Assembly (NCBI GenBank): GCA_030652255.1
Contig: JAUSAZ010000073.1
Span: 175,848-239,847, forward strand
DNA: 64,000 bases
Direction of reading: 5' to 3'
Source of the DNA: Myxococcales bacterium
GTDB taxonomy: Bacteria > Myxococcota_A > Polyangia > Polyangiales > Ga0077539
Shown: positions 13,984 through 22,875 of the stretch, in pieces
Position numbering within the stretch: position 1 is the stretch's first letter
Layout: the number at the start of each line of letters is the position of its first letter
Notes under the pieces: model-generated
Databases searched by the model: none
The model's input: only the letters and a program-made list of their open reading frames with translations
What the model was told of the DNA's origin: nothing
Position numbers and translations under genes: made by a program

Positions 13984-16578
13984 ATGACCCGCCGATCATC
14001 GACCGCCCTGCCTCCGCTCCTCGCGCTCTGCGCCGCGATCGCCGTCGTCCTGGCGCACGCCGCGGTCGCCCTCGCGCAGCCCGCGCCCGCCCCCACGCCC
14101 GCCCGTCCCCGGCGCGATCGGCTCAACCCCGCCGCGATCGTGGCGCCTGGCACCGCGCCCGCGGTGGCCGTGCCCGGCGCGGCGCCCCTCGCGGCCCCGA
14201 CGGCCCGTCCGGCGGCCCCCGTCGCGGCGCCCGCAGCGCCGCCGACGCCGCGCCCCAACGCGCCCGCCCAGGTGGTCGCCCCGCAGCGGGGCATCGAGTC
14301 GGTCATCGGAGCGGCGGGGACCAACCCCAACATGCACGAGTTCGACGCGGGCATGGAGTACCAGGCGCTGCCGCCGGGGGCGCGCATCACCTTCAACCTC
14401 CAGGACGCCGACCTGCCCGACCTCATCCGGGCCATCGGCAATATCACCGGCCGACGCTTCATCCTCCCGGGCAAGGTGCGGTCGATCAAGACCACCATCT
14501 ACTCGCCCACCAAGGTCACGCCCTCGGAGGCCTACCAGGCCTTCCTCTCGGTGCTCGCGGTCAACGGGATGACCGTGGTCCCGTCCGGGCGCTACCTCAA
14601 GATCGAGGAGACCGCCGGGGCCGCCACGCAGTCGCTCCCCACCTACGGCTCCGGGCAGGACGCGCCCACGGACGACCGCTTCATCACCCGCATCGTGCGG
14701 CTGCGCAGCATCTCCGCCGACGACGCCTCCACGGTGCTCGGGCACTTCAAGTCCCGCGACGGGGACATCACCCCGTACGCCGCGACCAACACCCTCATCA
14801 TCACCGACCTCGCGGCCAACATCCGCCGGATGCTCCAGATCCTGGGCGAGGTCGACGTCAGCGGCGTGGGCGAACAGATCTGGGTCGAGCCGGTGCACTA
14901 CGCCCTCGCGAGCGAGCTCGCGACGCGCCTCACGGAGATCCTCGGCGGCGCGGCGCCCGCGGGCGCGGCGGCCCGCCCCGGCGCGGCGGGCACGTCGGAG
15001 GTACGCCTCGGGCGCATCCTGGCCGACGACCGCTCCAACAGCCTCGTCATCGTGGCCACCCAGCGGATGTACGTCCGCGTGCTCGAGCTGCTCCGTCGGC
15101 TCGACGTCTCCATCAACGGCGAGGGCCAGGTGCGGGTGCTCCGGCTCCAGCACGGCGACGCCGAGGAGATGGCCACGGTGCTCAACAACATCACCGGCGG
15201 CGGCCGGCAGGCCGGCGCGGCGGGGCAGAACCCGCGCGGCACCAACGCGGTCTTCGAGGGCCCCGTGCGCATCACGGCCGACAAGCCCTCCAACGCCCTG
15301 GTGATCACCTCGTCGCCGCGCGACTACGTGGCCCTGCGGCGGGTCATCGACGAGCTCGACCGCTCGCGGCGGCAGGTGTTCATCGAGGCCGTGGTGATGG
15401 AGCTGTCCATCAACCGCTCCAACCGCCTGGGGCTCAACTTCCACGGCGCGCTGCCCCTCGACGAGAGCGGCCAGCAGGGCATCGCCCTCGGCGGCTTCAA
15501 CCCCCTGTCGAGCATCATCCCGAGCGCCGACACCCTCACGGGCCTCGCCCTCGGCGTGCGCGGCCAGCAGGTCGCCGGCTCGCAGAACCTCATCCCCGGC
15601 ATCGGGGTGTCGATCCCGGCCTTCGGCGTCACCCTCAACGCCCTCGCCTCGACCGGCGACGCCAACGTGCTCTCGACGCCGCACATCATCGCGACGGACA
15701 ACTCCCCCGCGGACATCAACGTCGGGCAGAACGTGCCGCTCCAGACCAACATCGGCGGCCTCGCGGGCCTCGCGGGCGCTGCGGGCGGACAGGCAGGCGC
15801 CCTCGGAGGCCTCCTGGGCATGGGCCAGGGCTTCTCGGCCCCGCGCCAGGACGTCGGCACCAAGATCCGCATCGTGCCGCACATCAACGACTCCAACGAG
15901 GTGCGCCTGGAGATCGACGAGGAGATCTCCGAGGTGGGCGCCTCCGCGGGCGGCCAGCTCGGCGCGGTGACCATCAACCGGCGCACGGCGAAGACCGTGG
16001 TCGTGGTGCACGACCAGAACACCGTCGTCATCGGCGGCCTCATCCGGAACACCGACACCAACACCGAGACCCGCATCCCGATCCTCGGGGACATCCCCAT
16101 CCTCGGGGCGCTCTTCCGCAACACCACGCGCTCGACGCAGCGCTCCAACCTGCTGCTCATCCTCACGCCCTACGTCATCCGCGACCAGAGCGACCTGCGG
16201 CGCATCTTCGAGCGCAAGATGCGCGAGCGGCAGGAGTTCCTCGACCGCTACTTCGTCTTCGGCGACCAGGACTACGAGCCGACGCGCGACTACTCGCGCA
16301 CCAACGGCCTCGTCGAGGAGATCCGCCAGTCCATCCGCGAGCTGCGCACCCGCGCGGAGTTCGACGCGAGCTCGCGCCCGGTGTCGCCTCCGCCGCACCA
16401 GCCGGGCGAGAGCATCGAGCTCCCGGTGGAGATGCGCTCGCCCACCACGACGCCCGCCGCGCCCGGCGCCGCCGCCGCCACCCCGGTGCCCAACGCGCCG
16501 GCCCTCCTCGCGCCCGGCGCCGCGCCCCTCGCGGCCCCGTCGGCCATCCCCGCGGCGGTGCCCGTCCCGGCCCCGTAG
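13984..16578 (+). CDS. gspD: Type II secretion system secretin GspD
   Basis: Encodes 864 residues. A signal peptide (about 1-32) and a Pro/Ala-rich linker precede the N0 domain (TFNLQDADLPDLIRAIGNITG, about 125-190). Three N1-N3 ring domains follow (about 230-470; FITRIVRLRSISADDASTVL, VEPVHYALASELATRLTEIL, RVLRLQHGDAEEMATVLNNI). The secretin barrel (about 480-720) contains NVGQNVPLQTNIGG and the C-terminal signature VVVHDQNTVVIGGLIRN. A Pro/Ala-rich tail of more than 100 residues may bind a pilotin. GspD forms the outer-membrane channel for folded exoproteins. Confidence 0.96.
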   Translation: MTRRSSTALPPLLALCAAIAVVLAHAAVALAQPAPAPTPARPRRDRLNPAAIVAPGTAPAVAVPGAAPLAAPTARPAAPVAAPAAPPTPRPNAPAQVVAPQRGIESVIGAAGTNPNMHEFDAGMEYQALPPGARITFNLQDADLPDLIRAIGNITGRRFILPGKVRSIKTTIYSPTKVTPSEAYQAFLSVLAVNGMTVVPSGRYLKIEETAGAATQSLPTYGSGQDAPTDDRFITRIVRLRSISADDASTVLGHFKSRDGDITPYAATNTLIITDLAANIRRMLQILGEVDVSGVGEQIWVEPVHYALASELATRLTEILGGAAPAGAAARPGAAGTSEVRLGRILADDRSNSLVIVATQRMYVRVLELLRRLDVSINGEGQVRVLRLQHGDAEEMATVLNNITGGGRQAGAAGQNPRGTNAVFEGPVRITADKPSNALVITSSPRDYVALRRVIDELDRSRRQVFIEAVVMELSINRSNRLGLNFHGALPLDESGQQGIALGGFNPLSSIIPSADTLTGLALGVRGQQVAGSQNLIPGIGVSIPAFGVTLNALASTGDANVLSTPHIIATDNSPADINVGQNVPLQTNIGGLAGLAGAAGGQAGALGGLLGMGQGFSAPRQDVGTKIRIVPHINDSNEVRLEIDEEISEVGASAGGQLGAVTINRRTAKTVVVVHDQNTVVIGGLIRNTDTNTETRIPILGDIPILGALFRNTTRSTQRSNLLLILTPYVIRDQSDLRRIFERKMRERQEFLDRYFVFGDQDYEPTRDYSRTNGLVEEIRQSIRELRTRAEFDASSRPVSPPPHQPGESIELPVEMRSPTTTPAAPGAAAATPVPNAPALLAPGAAPLAAPSAIPAAVPVPAP

Positions 16579-16641
16579 GCCCCTCCGTCCCGCCGCGCGG
16601 CGGCGGACCCACTCGTGTAACCCGCAGGAGCACCGAAGACG

Positions 16642-18426
16642 ATGTCCGCAGCGCAGTACATGGCCGACGTGTTTCGCCGCCACGGGGTGGTGGAGCCCGA
16701 TCGCTTGTCCGAGGCGCTGGGCCAGGTCGACCGCGGCGGCACCCTCCTCGACGCGCTCTCGCGCAACGGCTTCAACGAGACGCCGCTGAGCCAGGCGCTC
16801 GCCCAGGAGCTCGGGCTGCCCTTCCTCGACCCGCTGCCCCGCACCGGCGACATGCCCGTGGCGCTGCTGCGCGAGGTGGGCTTCGACTTCGGCTTCGCCC
16901 GCCAGCGCCAGGTGATCCCGGTGCGCGACGAGCCCGACGGCTCGCTGCTCGTGGCGCTCGGCAACCCCCTCGACACGGTGGCCCTCGACGACCTGCGCAT
17001 GGTGCTGCAGCGCGAGCTCGAGCCCGTCGCGGCGACCCCGAGCGCCGTGCTCGACGCCATCAACCGCGCGCAGGCGGAGATCAACCGCACCAACGAGCTC
17101 ACCTCGCAGGGCGCCCACGACGCCAGCGACGAGCGCGCGGACATCCTCGAGAGCGACGAGGACGCGCAGATCATCCGCTGGGTGAACTCGCTCTTCGTCG
17201 AGGCCGTGAAGGAGCGCGCCAGCGACATCCACATCCAGCCCGACGCGGGCCAGGTGGCGGTGCGCTACCGCATCGACGGCGACCTCTACCAGATGCGCAC
17301 GGCGCCGAAGAGCGTGCTGCCCTCCATCGTGGCGCGCGTGAAGATCATGTCGGGGCTCAACATCGCCGAGAAGCGGCTCCCGCAGGACGGGCGCATCGGC
17401 TTCAAGATCGGCGCCAAGGAGATCGACATCCGCGTGAGCACCATCCCCGTCGGGCAGGGGGTGGGCGAGCGCATCGTGATGCGCATCCTGAACAAGGCCT
17501 CGGTGATGCTCGAGCTCACCGACCTCGGCTTCGCGCCTGACCGCCTCGAGCGCATGCACCAGCTCATCGCCCTGCCCGAGGGGATCATCCTCGTCACGGG
17601 CCCCACCGGGTCGGGCAAGACCACCACGCTCTACGCGTGCCTCAACCGCATCAACACGCCCGACAAGAACATCCTCACGGCGGAGGACCCGATCGAGTAC
17701 GACATCACCGGCCTCTCGCAGATGCAGGTGAACCCGCGCATCGGGCTCACCTTCGCGTCGTGCCTCCGCGCCTTCCTCCGGCAGGACCCGGACGTGGTGA
17801 TGGTGGGCGAGATCCGCGACAAGGAGACGGCGGAGATCGCCGTGCACGCGTCGCTCACGGGCCACCTGGTGCTCTCGACCCTGCACACCAACGACGCCGC
17901 GACGGCGGTCACGCGCCTCGGCGAGATGGGCATCGAGACCTTCCACCTCACGAGCTCGCTCAAGGCCATCCTGGCGCAGCGCCTCGTGCGCGTGCTCTGC
18001 CCCCTCTGCAAGGAGGCGTACACCCCGCGCGAGGTCGACCTGGCCCGCATCGGCATCGACGCCGAGCGCCTCTCGGTGAAGCTCGCGCGCCCGGAGTCGC
18101 GCTACGGCCGCAGCGCCTTCGGGGGGTCGCCCGCGGCCAAGGTGGCGGCCCGCATCGCCGCCGGGGCGCCGGTCACCCTCTACCGCGCCAAGGGCTGCGC
18201 GGCCTGCCAGAACACCGGCTTCCAGGGCCGCACGGGCATCTATGAGCTGCTGCTCATCACCGACGCGGTGCGCGCCCTCGTGCTGAAGGACGCCGACGCG
18301 CCGACCATCCGCCGGGCGGCGATCAACGAGGGCATGGACTCCCTGCGCGACGACGGCGTGCGCAAGGTGTTCGAGGGGCACACCACCATCGAGGAGGTGC
18401 TCGCGGCCGCCCAGGACGACCTGTAG
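16642..18426 (+). CDS. gspE: Type II secretion system ATPase GspE
   Basis: Encodes 594 residues, starting at an ATG with GCAGGAG upstream. The N-terminal GspE/MshE domain (about 1-150) is followed by the RecA-like ATPase. It has Walker A GPTGSGKT with K326, an Asp box, the Walker B region DPDVVMVGEIRDKETAEIAVHASLTGHLVLSTLHTNDA, and the zinc-binding tetracysteine (CPLC and CAAC) with a longer than usual insert between the pairs. It powers pseudopilus assembly from the cytoplasmic side of the GspF/GspL platform. It belongs to the gsp operon; gspF starts 7 nt after it. Confidence 0.96.
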   Translation: MSAAQYMADVFRRHGVVEPDRLSEALGQVDRGGTLLDALSRNGFNETPLSQALAQELGLPFLDPLPRTGDMPVALLREVGFDFGFARQRQVIPVRDEPDGSLLVALGNPLDTVALDDLRMVLQRELEPVAATPSAVLDAINRAQAEINRTNELTSQGAHDASDERADILESDEDAQIIRWVNSLFVEAVKERASDIHIQPDAGQVAVRYRIDGDLYQMRTAPKSVLPSIVARVKIMSGLNIAEKRLPQDGRIGFKIGAKEIDIRVSTIPVGQGVGERIVMRILNKASVMLELTDLGFAPDRLERMHQLIALPEGIILVTGPTGSGKTTTLYACLNRINTPDKNILTAEDPIEYDITGLSQMQVNPRIGLTFASCLRAFLRQDPDVVMVGEIRDKETAEIAVHASLTGHLVLSTLHTNDAATAVTRLGEMGIETFHLTSSLKAILAQRLVRVLCPLCKEAYTPREVDLARIGIDAERLSVKLARPESRYGRSAFGGSPAAKVAARIAAGAPVTLYRAKGCAACQNTGFQGRTGIYELLLITDAVRALVLKDADAPTIRRAAINEGMDSLRDDGVRKVFEGHTTIEEVLAAAQDDL

Positions 18427-18433
18427 GCGCGCG

Positions 18434-19720
18434 ATGGGGCACTTCGCATACACGGGCGTCGACGCGAAGGGGAAGACGGTGCGGGGCACCGTCGACGCCG
18501 ACGACGTGAAGGGCGTGCGGCAGTCCCTCCGGCGCCAGGGGATCTTCCTCGACGAGGCGAAGCCCCTCGCGCAGGGGGCGACGGACGCGCGGGCCCGGGC
18601 GGTGGCGAGCGCGGCGGCGGGCGGCGGGCTCGCGGTGAGCGCGCCGGGGCTGCTCAAGATCCTCAACGGGCTCAAGCGCCTCGCGTCGAGCCCGGGCCAG
18701 GCGGTGGCCCTCTCCACGCGTCAGCTCGCGACGCTGGTGAAGGCGGGCATCCCGCTGGTGGAGTCGCTCACGGCGCTCATCGAGCAGCTGGAGCACGAGG
18801 AGCTGCGCGAGGCCTACCGCGAGGTGCGCGACCGGGTGAACGAGGGCACCGGCTTCGCGGCCGCGCTGGCCCAGCACCCGCGGATGTTCCCTGGGCTGTA
18901 CATCTCGATGGTCGCGGCGGGCGAGGCCTCCGGAACCCTGGAGGCGGTGCTGGTGCGCCTCGCGGACTTCATGGAGGGCCAGGTCAAGCTGAAGGGCAAG
19001 ATCGTCGGCGCCCTCGCGTACCCGGCCTTCATGGCCCTGATGGGCGTCGGCATCGTCGGGATGATGATGGTGGTGGTGGTGCCGAAGGTCAGCGCGATCT
19101 TCGACGACTTCCGCCAGGCCCTGCCCTGGTACACGGCGCTGCTCATCGCGGTGTCCAACATCGTGGCGAAATGGTGGTGGGCGCTCATCCTGCTCGCCGG
19201 GCTCGCGGGGTACCTCTTCTCGCGCTGGCAGCGCACCCCCGAGGGGGCCTACCGCTGGGACGCCTTCCGCCTGCGGGTGCCGGTGTTCGGCGAGCTCACC
19301 CGCATGGTGGCCATCTCGCGCTTCACCCGCACCCTCGCCACGCTCCTGTCGTCCGGCGTCCCGCTGCTCAAGGCGATGGACATCGTGAAGAACGTCATGG
19401 AGAACCGCGTGCTCGAGGCGGTGATCACCGAGGCGACGGTGTCCATCAAGGAGGGCGAGAGCATCGCCGAGCCGCTCAAGCGCTCCGGGCGCTTCCCCCC
19501 GATGGTCACGCAGATGATCTCCGTGGGCGAGCGCAGCGGCGAGCTGGAGTCCATGCTCGAGGCCGTGGCCAGCTCGTACGACAACGCCATCGACGCACGG
19601 GTGTCGGTGCTCACCTCGCTGCTCGAGCCCGTGATGATCGTGGTGATGGGCTCGACCTCCGGCGGCATCGCCTTCGCCATCCTGATGCCGCTGCTCCAGC
19701 TCAACGAGTTCGCCAATTGA
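18434..19720 (+). CDS. gspF: Type II secretion system inner-membrane protein GspF
   Basis: Encodes 428 residues. The two homologous GspF/PilC domains are clear: ALSTRQLATLVKAGIPLVESL and SRFTRTLATLLSSGVPLLKAMDI, each followed by the FPPM/FPGL segment and the AAGEASGTLE or SVGERSGELE motif. Membrane helices lie near 200-220, 240-260 and at the C-terminus (VMIVVMGSTSGGIAFAILMPLL). It is the polytopic platform on which pseudopilins are assembled. An N-terminal segment of about 80 residues (YTGVDAKGKTVRGTVDADD) is the normal ARM-like extension. The next gene overlaps its stop by 4 nt. Confidence 0.96.
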   Translation: MGHFAYTGVDAKGKTVRGTVDADDVKGVRQSLRRQGIFLDEAKPLAQGATDARARAVASAAAGGGLAVSAPGLLKILNGLKRLASSPGQAVALSTRQLATLVKAGIPLVESLTALIEQLEHEELREAYREVRDRVNEGTGFAAALAQHPRMFPGLYISMVAAGEASGTLEAVLVRLADFMEGQVKLKGKIVGALAYPAFMALMGVGIVGMMMVVVVPKVSAIFDDFRQALPWYTALLIAVSNIVAKWWWALILLAGLAGYLFSRWQRTPEGAYRWDAFRLRVPVFGELTRMVAISRFTRTLATLLSSGVPLLKAMDIVKNVMENRVLEAVITEATVSIKEGESIAEPLKRSGRFPPMVTQMISVGERSGELESMLEAVASSYDNAIDARVSVLTSLLEPVMIVVMGSTSGGIAFAILMPLLQLNEFAN

Positions 19721-20145
19721 CCCCGCGGCGCTACGAGACCGACGTGGAGTTCAACTGGGAGCGCCGGCGGCGCTGGCTCCCGGGGCTCTCCGTGCGCCAC
19801 GCGCGCGGCCTCGCGGGCGCCGCGGTGGCCCTCCTCGGCGTCGCCGGCGCGGTGTCGCTGAGCGACCACCAGCGGCGGGTGCACGCGACGCGCGCGGCCA
19901 TCGTGTCGGTGCAGCGCGCCACGGAGGCCTTCCGCGCCGACCACGGGCGTTGCCCCAGCGGCGTCGCGGAGCTGGTGCGGCCGCCGGAGGGCTCGCAGGG
20001 CGCGCCGCGCTACCTCGCGCAGGCGCGGCTCGACGGCTGGGGCCGGGTGTTTCTCTTCACGTGCCCGGGGGGGAAGTTCCCAGCCTCGGCGGACGTTGTG
20101 TCGGGTGGCCCGGAGGGATCCTTCGGGCTGGATCGCGTCGAATGA
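19717..20145 (+). CDS. GspG-like pseudopilin domain protein lacking a prepilin signal
   Basis: Encodes 142 residues from a TTG overlapping the gspF stop by 4 nt; a GTG at 19744 is the alternative start. A basic N-terminus is followed by one membrane helix (GLAGAAVALLGVAGAVSL). Then comes a domain that parallels the GspG C-terminus (RRVHATRAAIVSVQRATEAFRADHGRCPSGVAELV, then a glycine-rich end). There is no G-F/M-T-L-x-E cleavage motif, so it should not be processed by a prepilin peptidase, unlike its neighbours. Its stop overlaps an ATG that could start gspG. It is not part of the standard gsp set, and its role in the apparatus is unknown. Confidence 0.65.
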   Translation: MTPRRYETDVEFNWERRRRWLPGLSVRHARGLAGAAVALLGVAGAVSLSDHQRRVHATRAAIVSVQRATEAFRADHGRCPSGVAELVRPPEGSQGAPRYLAQARLDGWGRVFLFTCPGGKFPASADVVSGGPEGSFGLDRVE

Positions 20146-20177
20146 ACGAGCCTCACCTCACAGGAGCCAAGATCGAG

Positions 20178-20612
20178 ATGAACACCCTCCGCCATCGCCT
20201 CGCCCTCGCGCTGCGCGCCCTCGCGCGCCCAGCGCCCCGCCGCCGTCGCGCCATGCGCGGCATGACCCTCGTCGAGATCATGATCGTCGTGGTGATCATG
20301 GGGCTCATCGCGAGCGCCGTCGGCATCGCGGTGTTCGACCAGGCCAAGAAGGCCCGCGTCGACACGGCCAGCCAGGAGGTGCGCACCATGGAGCACGCCA
20401 TCGAGCTCTGGCGCCAGGACCACCCCTCCGGGTGCCCCACGGTCGAGCGCCTGGTCTCCGACGGGATTCTCAACCGCCGCCAGCGGACCAAGGATCCGTG
20501 GGACAACGACTACCTGATCTCCTGTGAGAACGGCGAGACCAGCGTGCACTCCAAGGGCCCCGACGCCATCGACGGCAACGAGGACGACGTCCCCCGGCAG
20601 CGCCGCAACTGA
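20178..20612 (+). CDS. gspG: Type II secretion system major pseudopilin GspG
   Basis: Encodes 144 residues from the ATG at 20178, which has AGGAG 11 nt upstream. An in-frame ATG at 20142 that overlaps the previous stop would add 12 residues. The prepilin signal is RG before MTLVE: cleavage after G28, with the conserved glutamate at +5 (E33) and a hydrophobic helix following. The leader is long (28 residues) and basic. The C-terminal domain has the GspG layout (ASQEVRTMEHAIELWRQDH, DPWDNDYLISCENG) and an acidic GPDAIDGNEDD loop that usually binds calcium. It forms the main shaft of the pseudopilus. Confidence 0.93.
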   Translation: MNTLRHRLALALRALARPAPRRRRAMRGMTLVEIMIVVVIMGLIASAVGIAVFDQAKKARVDTASQEVRTMEHAIELWRQDHPSGCPTVERLVSDGILNRRQRTKDPWDNDYLISCENGETSVHSKGPDAIDGNEDDVPRQRRN

Positions 20613-20618
20613 CCCGCC

Positions 20619-21362
20619 GTGCCCGCCCTGCCCGCCGACCATGCCTCACCGACGCGCCGCCTGGCGCGATCGCGGTCGCGCGGGTTCACGCTCCTCGAGA
20701 TCATGATCGTGGTGCTCATCGGCGGACTGATGGCGTCGAGCGCCGTGGTGGGCTTCGGCGCCACCCGCCGCGGTCGCCTTCGGGCGGCGGCCGCCCGGGT
20801 GGCCGCGGCGATGCGCTTCGCGTACGTGCACTCGCTCACCACCGGCCGCGCCACGCGCCTGGTCTTCGCCATGGGCGGCAACAGCGTGTGGATCGAGGAC
20901 ACCCAGGACGCCCACGTGCTCGACCGCAACGACCCGATGCGGGCGGGCGGCGCGACGGTGGACGCGCAGCAGATCGAGGAGATCGCGCGGCGCGAGGCCG
21001 AGGCGCAGATCAACCTCCGGCCGCGGGCGCCGCGGGCGGAGTTCGCGCGCCCCGCGGGCAACCGCTACCGGGTGCGCGAGCTGGAGGGCATCACCTTCAC
21101 CCGGCTCTACAGCTTGCACGAGGAGGAGCCCCGGGAGCGCGGCGACGGGCACATCTATTTCTTCACCGGCGGCGCCGCGGAGCCCGCGGTCGTCCACATT
21201 CACGGCGGCAACGACGAGACCTTCTCGGTGATGCTGCACGGCGCCACCGGGCGGCCGGAGATCTTCGACCACGCGGTGGAGCTCCCGCGGCTCGACGACA
21301 ACGCCAGCGACGAGCTCGACGTCGACCTGCGCGACCAGCGCATCCGCGAGGCGGCAGAGTGA
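20619..21362 (+). CDS. gspH: Type II secretion system minor pseudopilin GspH
   Basis: Encodes 247 residues from a GTG six bases after gspG. The prepilin motif is RG before FTLLE at residues 21-27, with the glutamate at +5, followed by the hydrophobic helix IMIVVLIGGLMASSAVVGF. The C-terminal half is beta-rich (YFFTGGAAEPAVVHI, DETFSVMLHG), like GspH/FimT domains. It is longer than most GspH (about 170) because of an acidic and arginine-rich middle segment. It is one of the tip-complex minor pseudopilins. Confidence 0.85.
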   Translation: MPALPADHASPTRRLARSRSRGFTLLEIMIVVLIGGLMASSAVVGFGATRRGRLRAAAARVAAAMRFAYVHSLTTGRATRLVFAMGGNSVWIEDTQDAHVLDRNDPMRAGGATVDAQQIEEIARREAEAQINLRPRAPRAEFARPAGNRYRVRELEGITFTRLYSLHEEEPRERGDGHIYFFTGGAAEPAVVHIHGGNDETFSVMLHGATGRPEIFDHAVELPRLDDNASDELDVDLRDQRIREAAE

Positions 21363-22150
21363 GCCGGCGCGCGCAGCGGGGCTTCACCCTCATCGAGGTG
21401 ATGTTCGCCATCGCGATCCTCTCGATGGCGATGACGGTGGTGTTCTCGTCGAACATCATCGCGGCCCGCAGCACGATGCACTCGCGCGAGCTCACCCGCG
21501 CCACGATGATGGCCCGCTGCCGGCTCACCGAGGCCGAGGGCTGGCTCGCGGCCTCCCCGCTCCCGGCGACGGACACCGCCCTCGAAGACCCCCCGCGCAC
21601 CGGCGACGAGCCCTGCTGCACCGACGGGGTCACCTGCGAGGCGCAGGTCGACCGCATCGAGCTGCCCAACCCCGCGACGGTCGAGACCGCGGCGGGCAAC
21701 TCCATCCTGGGCCAGGCCGCGACCGCCGCGGCGGGCACCTCCTTCGGCGGCACCAGCGGCGTGCGCGGCGGCGACGGCGGCGCGGCCCTGAGCGGCCTGT
21801 CGGGCGCCATGGGGATGATGGGCGCCGCGGCCGGCGGGTCCGGGGCGCCGAGCGGGGCCCCATCGCCGCGCGACATGGCCGGCACGCTGCTCACCACGGT
21901 GTACCCGTCGGTGAAGCCCCTGCTCGAGGGCGCCATCCGCCGGCTGACGGTGACCGCGCGCTGGCACGAGGGCGAGCGCGAGCACTCCTTCGTGGTGGTG
22001 GAGTACGTGACCAACCCCGGGCAGACCCTGCCGACCCAGGAGCTGCTCAACGCCCTCCCCGGCGGCGCGGGCGCCGGCTCGACGCCCGGCTCGCAGGCCC
22101 CGTCGCCCGGGTCCGCCCTCGGCCTCCCGCCCACCCTGAGGACGCCGTGA
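21359..22150 (+). CDS. gspI: Type II secretion system minor pseudopilin GspI
   Basis: Encodes 263 residues from a GTG overlapping the gspH stop by 4 nt. The prepilin motif is at residues 7-13 (RG before FTLIE, glutamate +5). The typical GspI helix and the RARLT-like segment (MMARCRLTEAEGW) follow. It is about twice the usual GspI length because of a glycine/alanine-rich insert (about residues 110-180, GGDGGAALSGLSG, AAAGGSGAPSGAPS) and a proline/glycine tail. A paired cysteine loop (PCCTDGVTC) is also atypical. The C-terminal strand (LTVTARWHEGEREHSFVVVEYV) is normal. Confidence 0.88.
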   Translation: MSRRAQRGFTLIEVMFAIAILSMAMTVVFSSNIIAARSTMHSRELTRATMMARCRLTEAEGWLAASPLPATDTALEDPPRTGDEPCCTDGVTCEAQVDRIELPNPATVETAAGNSILGQAATAAAGTSFGGTSGVRGGDGGAALSGLSGAMGMMGAAAGGSGAPSGAPSPRDMAGTLLTTVYPSVKPLLEGAIRRLTVTARWHEGEREHSFVVVEYVTNPGQTLPTQELLNALPGGAGAGSTPGSQAPSPGSALGLPPTLRTP

Positions 22151-22866
22151 GCGCGCCCCGCCACCGTCGCCGCGGCCGCGCCCAGCGGGGGCTCACGCTG
22201 CTGGAGGTGCTCATCGCGTCGGCCATCCTGATCATGGTGTCGACGATGATCTGGGCGTCCTTCGACCAGACGTCGCGGCTGCGCGCGCGCATCGGGTACC
22301 GGCAGGAGAACGACTACCTGATGCGCACCGCCCTCGGTCGCATCACCCGCGACCTCCGCGGCGCGTACCTCTCGCTGCACGTCAACCAGGCGCAGACCCT
22401 GCTCGCGGCGACGACGCAGTTCATCGGGCGCGCAGGGGGCTCCGGCGGGTCGCAGCTCGACATGGCGACCTTCACGCACCGCCGGCTGCGCCGCGGCAGC
22501 CACGAGGGCGACGCCTGCGAGGTGGGCTACCGCCTCGCCGACCGCCGGGGCAACGACGGCCGCGGGATGGACCTCCTGCGCCGCGAGCAGGCGCGCATCG
22601 ACACCGACCCGCAGCGCGGCGGGGTGCTCGACGTGCTGGTGCCCGGCGTCCGGCGCTTCGAGCTGAAGTTCTACGACTCCACCAGCGGCCAGTGGGTGGA
22701 CACCTGGGACACCACCCAGGCCACGGGCCAGCCGGGCCGCCTGCCCGGGCGCGTGCGGGTGCTGCTCTCCGTGGAGGAGGGTGAGCGCCGCGAGGAGCGC
22801 GTCTACAGCACCGAGACCCCGCTGGTGATGACCCGCGTGCTCACCTTCGGACTGCCGATCTACTGA
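22147..22866 (+). CDS. gspJ: Type II secretion system minor pseudopilin GspJ
   Basis: Encodes 239 residues from a GTG overlapping the gspI stop by 4 nt. The prepilin motif is RG before LTLLE (residues 14-20, glutamate +5). It is followed by the helix LIASAILIMVSTMIWASF and the NDYLMRTALGRITRDLRGAYLS segment seen in GspJ proteins. The C-terminal part ends with a beta-strand (GRVRVLLSVEEGERREERVYSTETP). With GspI and GspK it forms the pseudopilus tip. gspK starts 9 nt later. Confidence 0.9.
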   Translation: MSAPRHRRRGRAQRGLTLLEVLIASAILIMVSTMIWASFDQTSRLRARIGYRQENDYLMRTALGRITRDLRGAYLSLHVNQAQTLLAATTQFIGRAGGSGGSQLDMATFTHRRLRRGSHEGDACEVGYRLADRRGNDGRGMDLLRREQARIDTDPQRGGVLDVLVPGVRRFELKFYDSTSGQWVDTWDTTQATGQPGRLPGRVRVLLSVEEGERREERVYSTETPLVMTRVLTFGLPIY

Positions 22867-22875
22867 GACCCATCG

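Noticed and set aside
13996..18717. Very long open frame on the minus strand across gspC-gspF (about 1570 codons)
   Set aside because: It is antisense to well-supported type II secretion genes and reads as low-complexity His/Arg/Gly/Val-rich protein. Long open antisense frames are expected in very GC-rich DNA.
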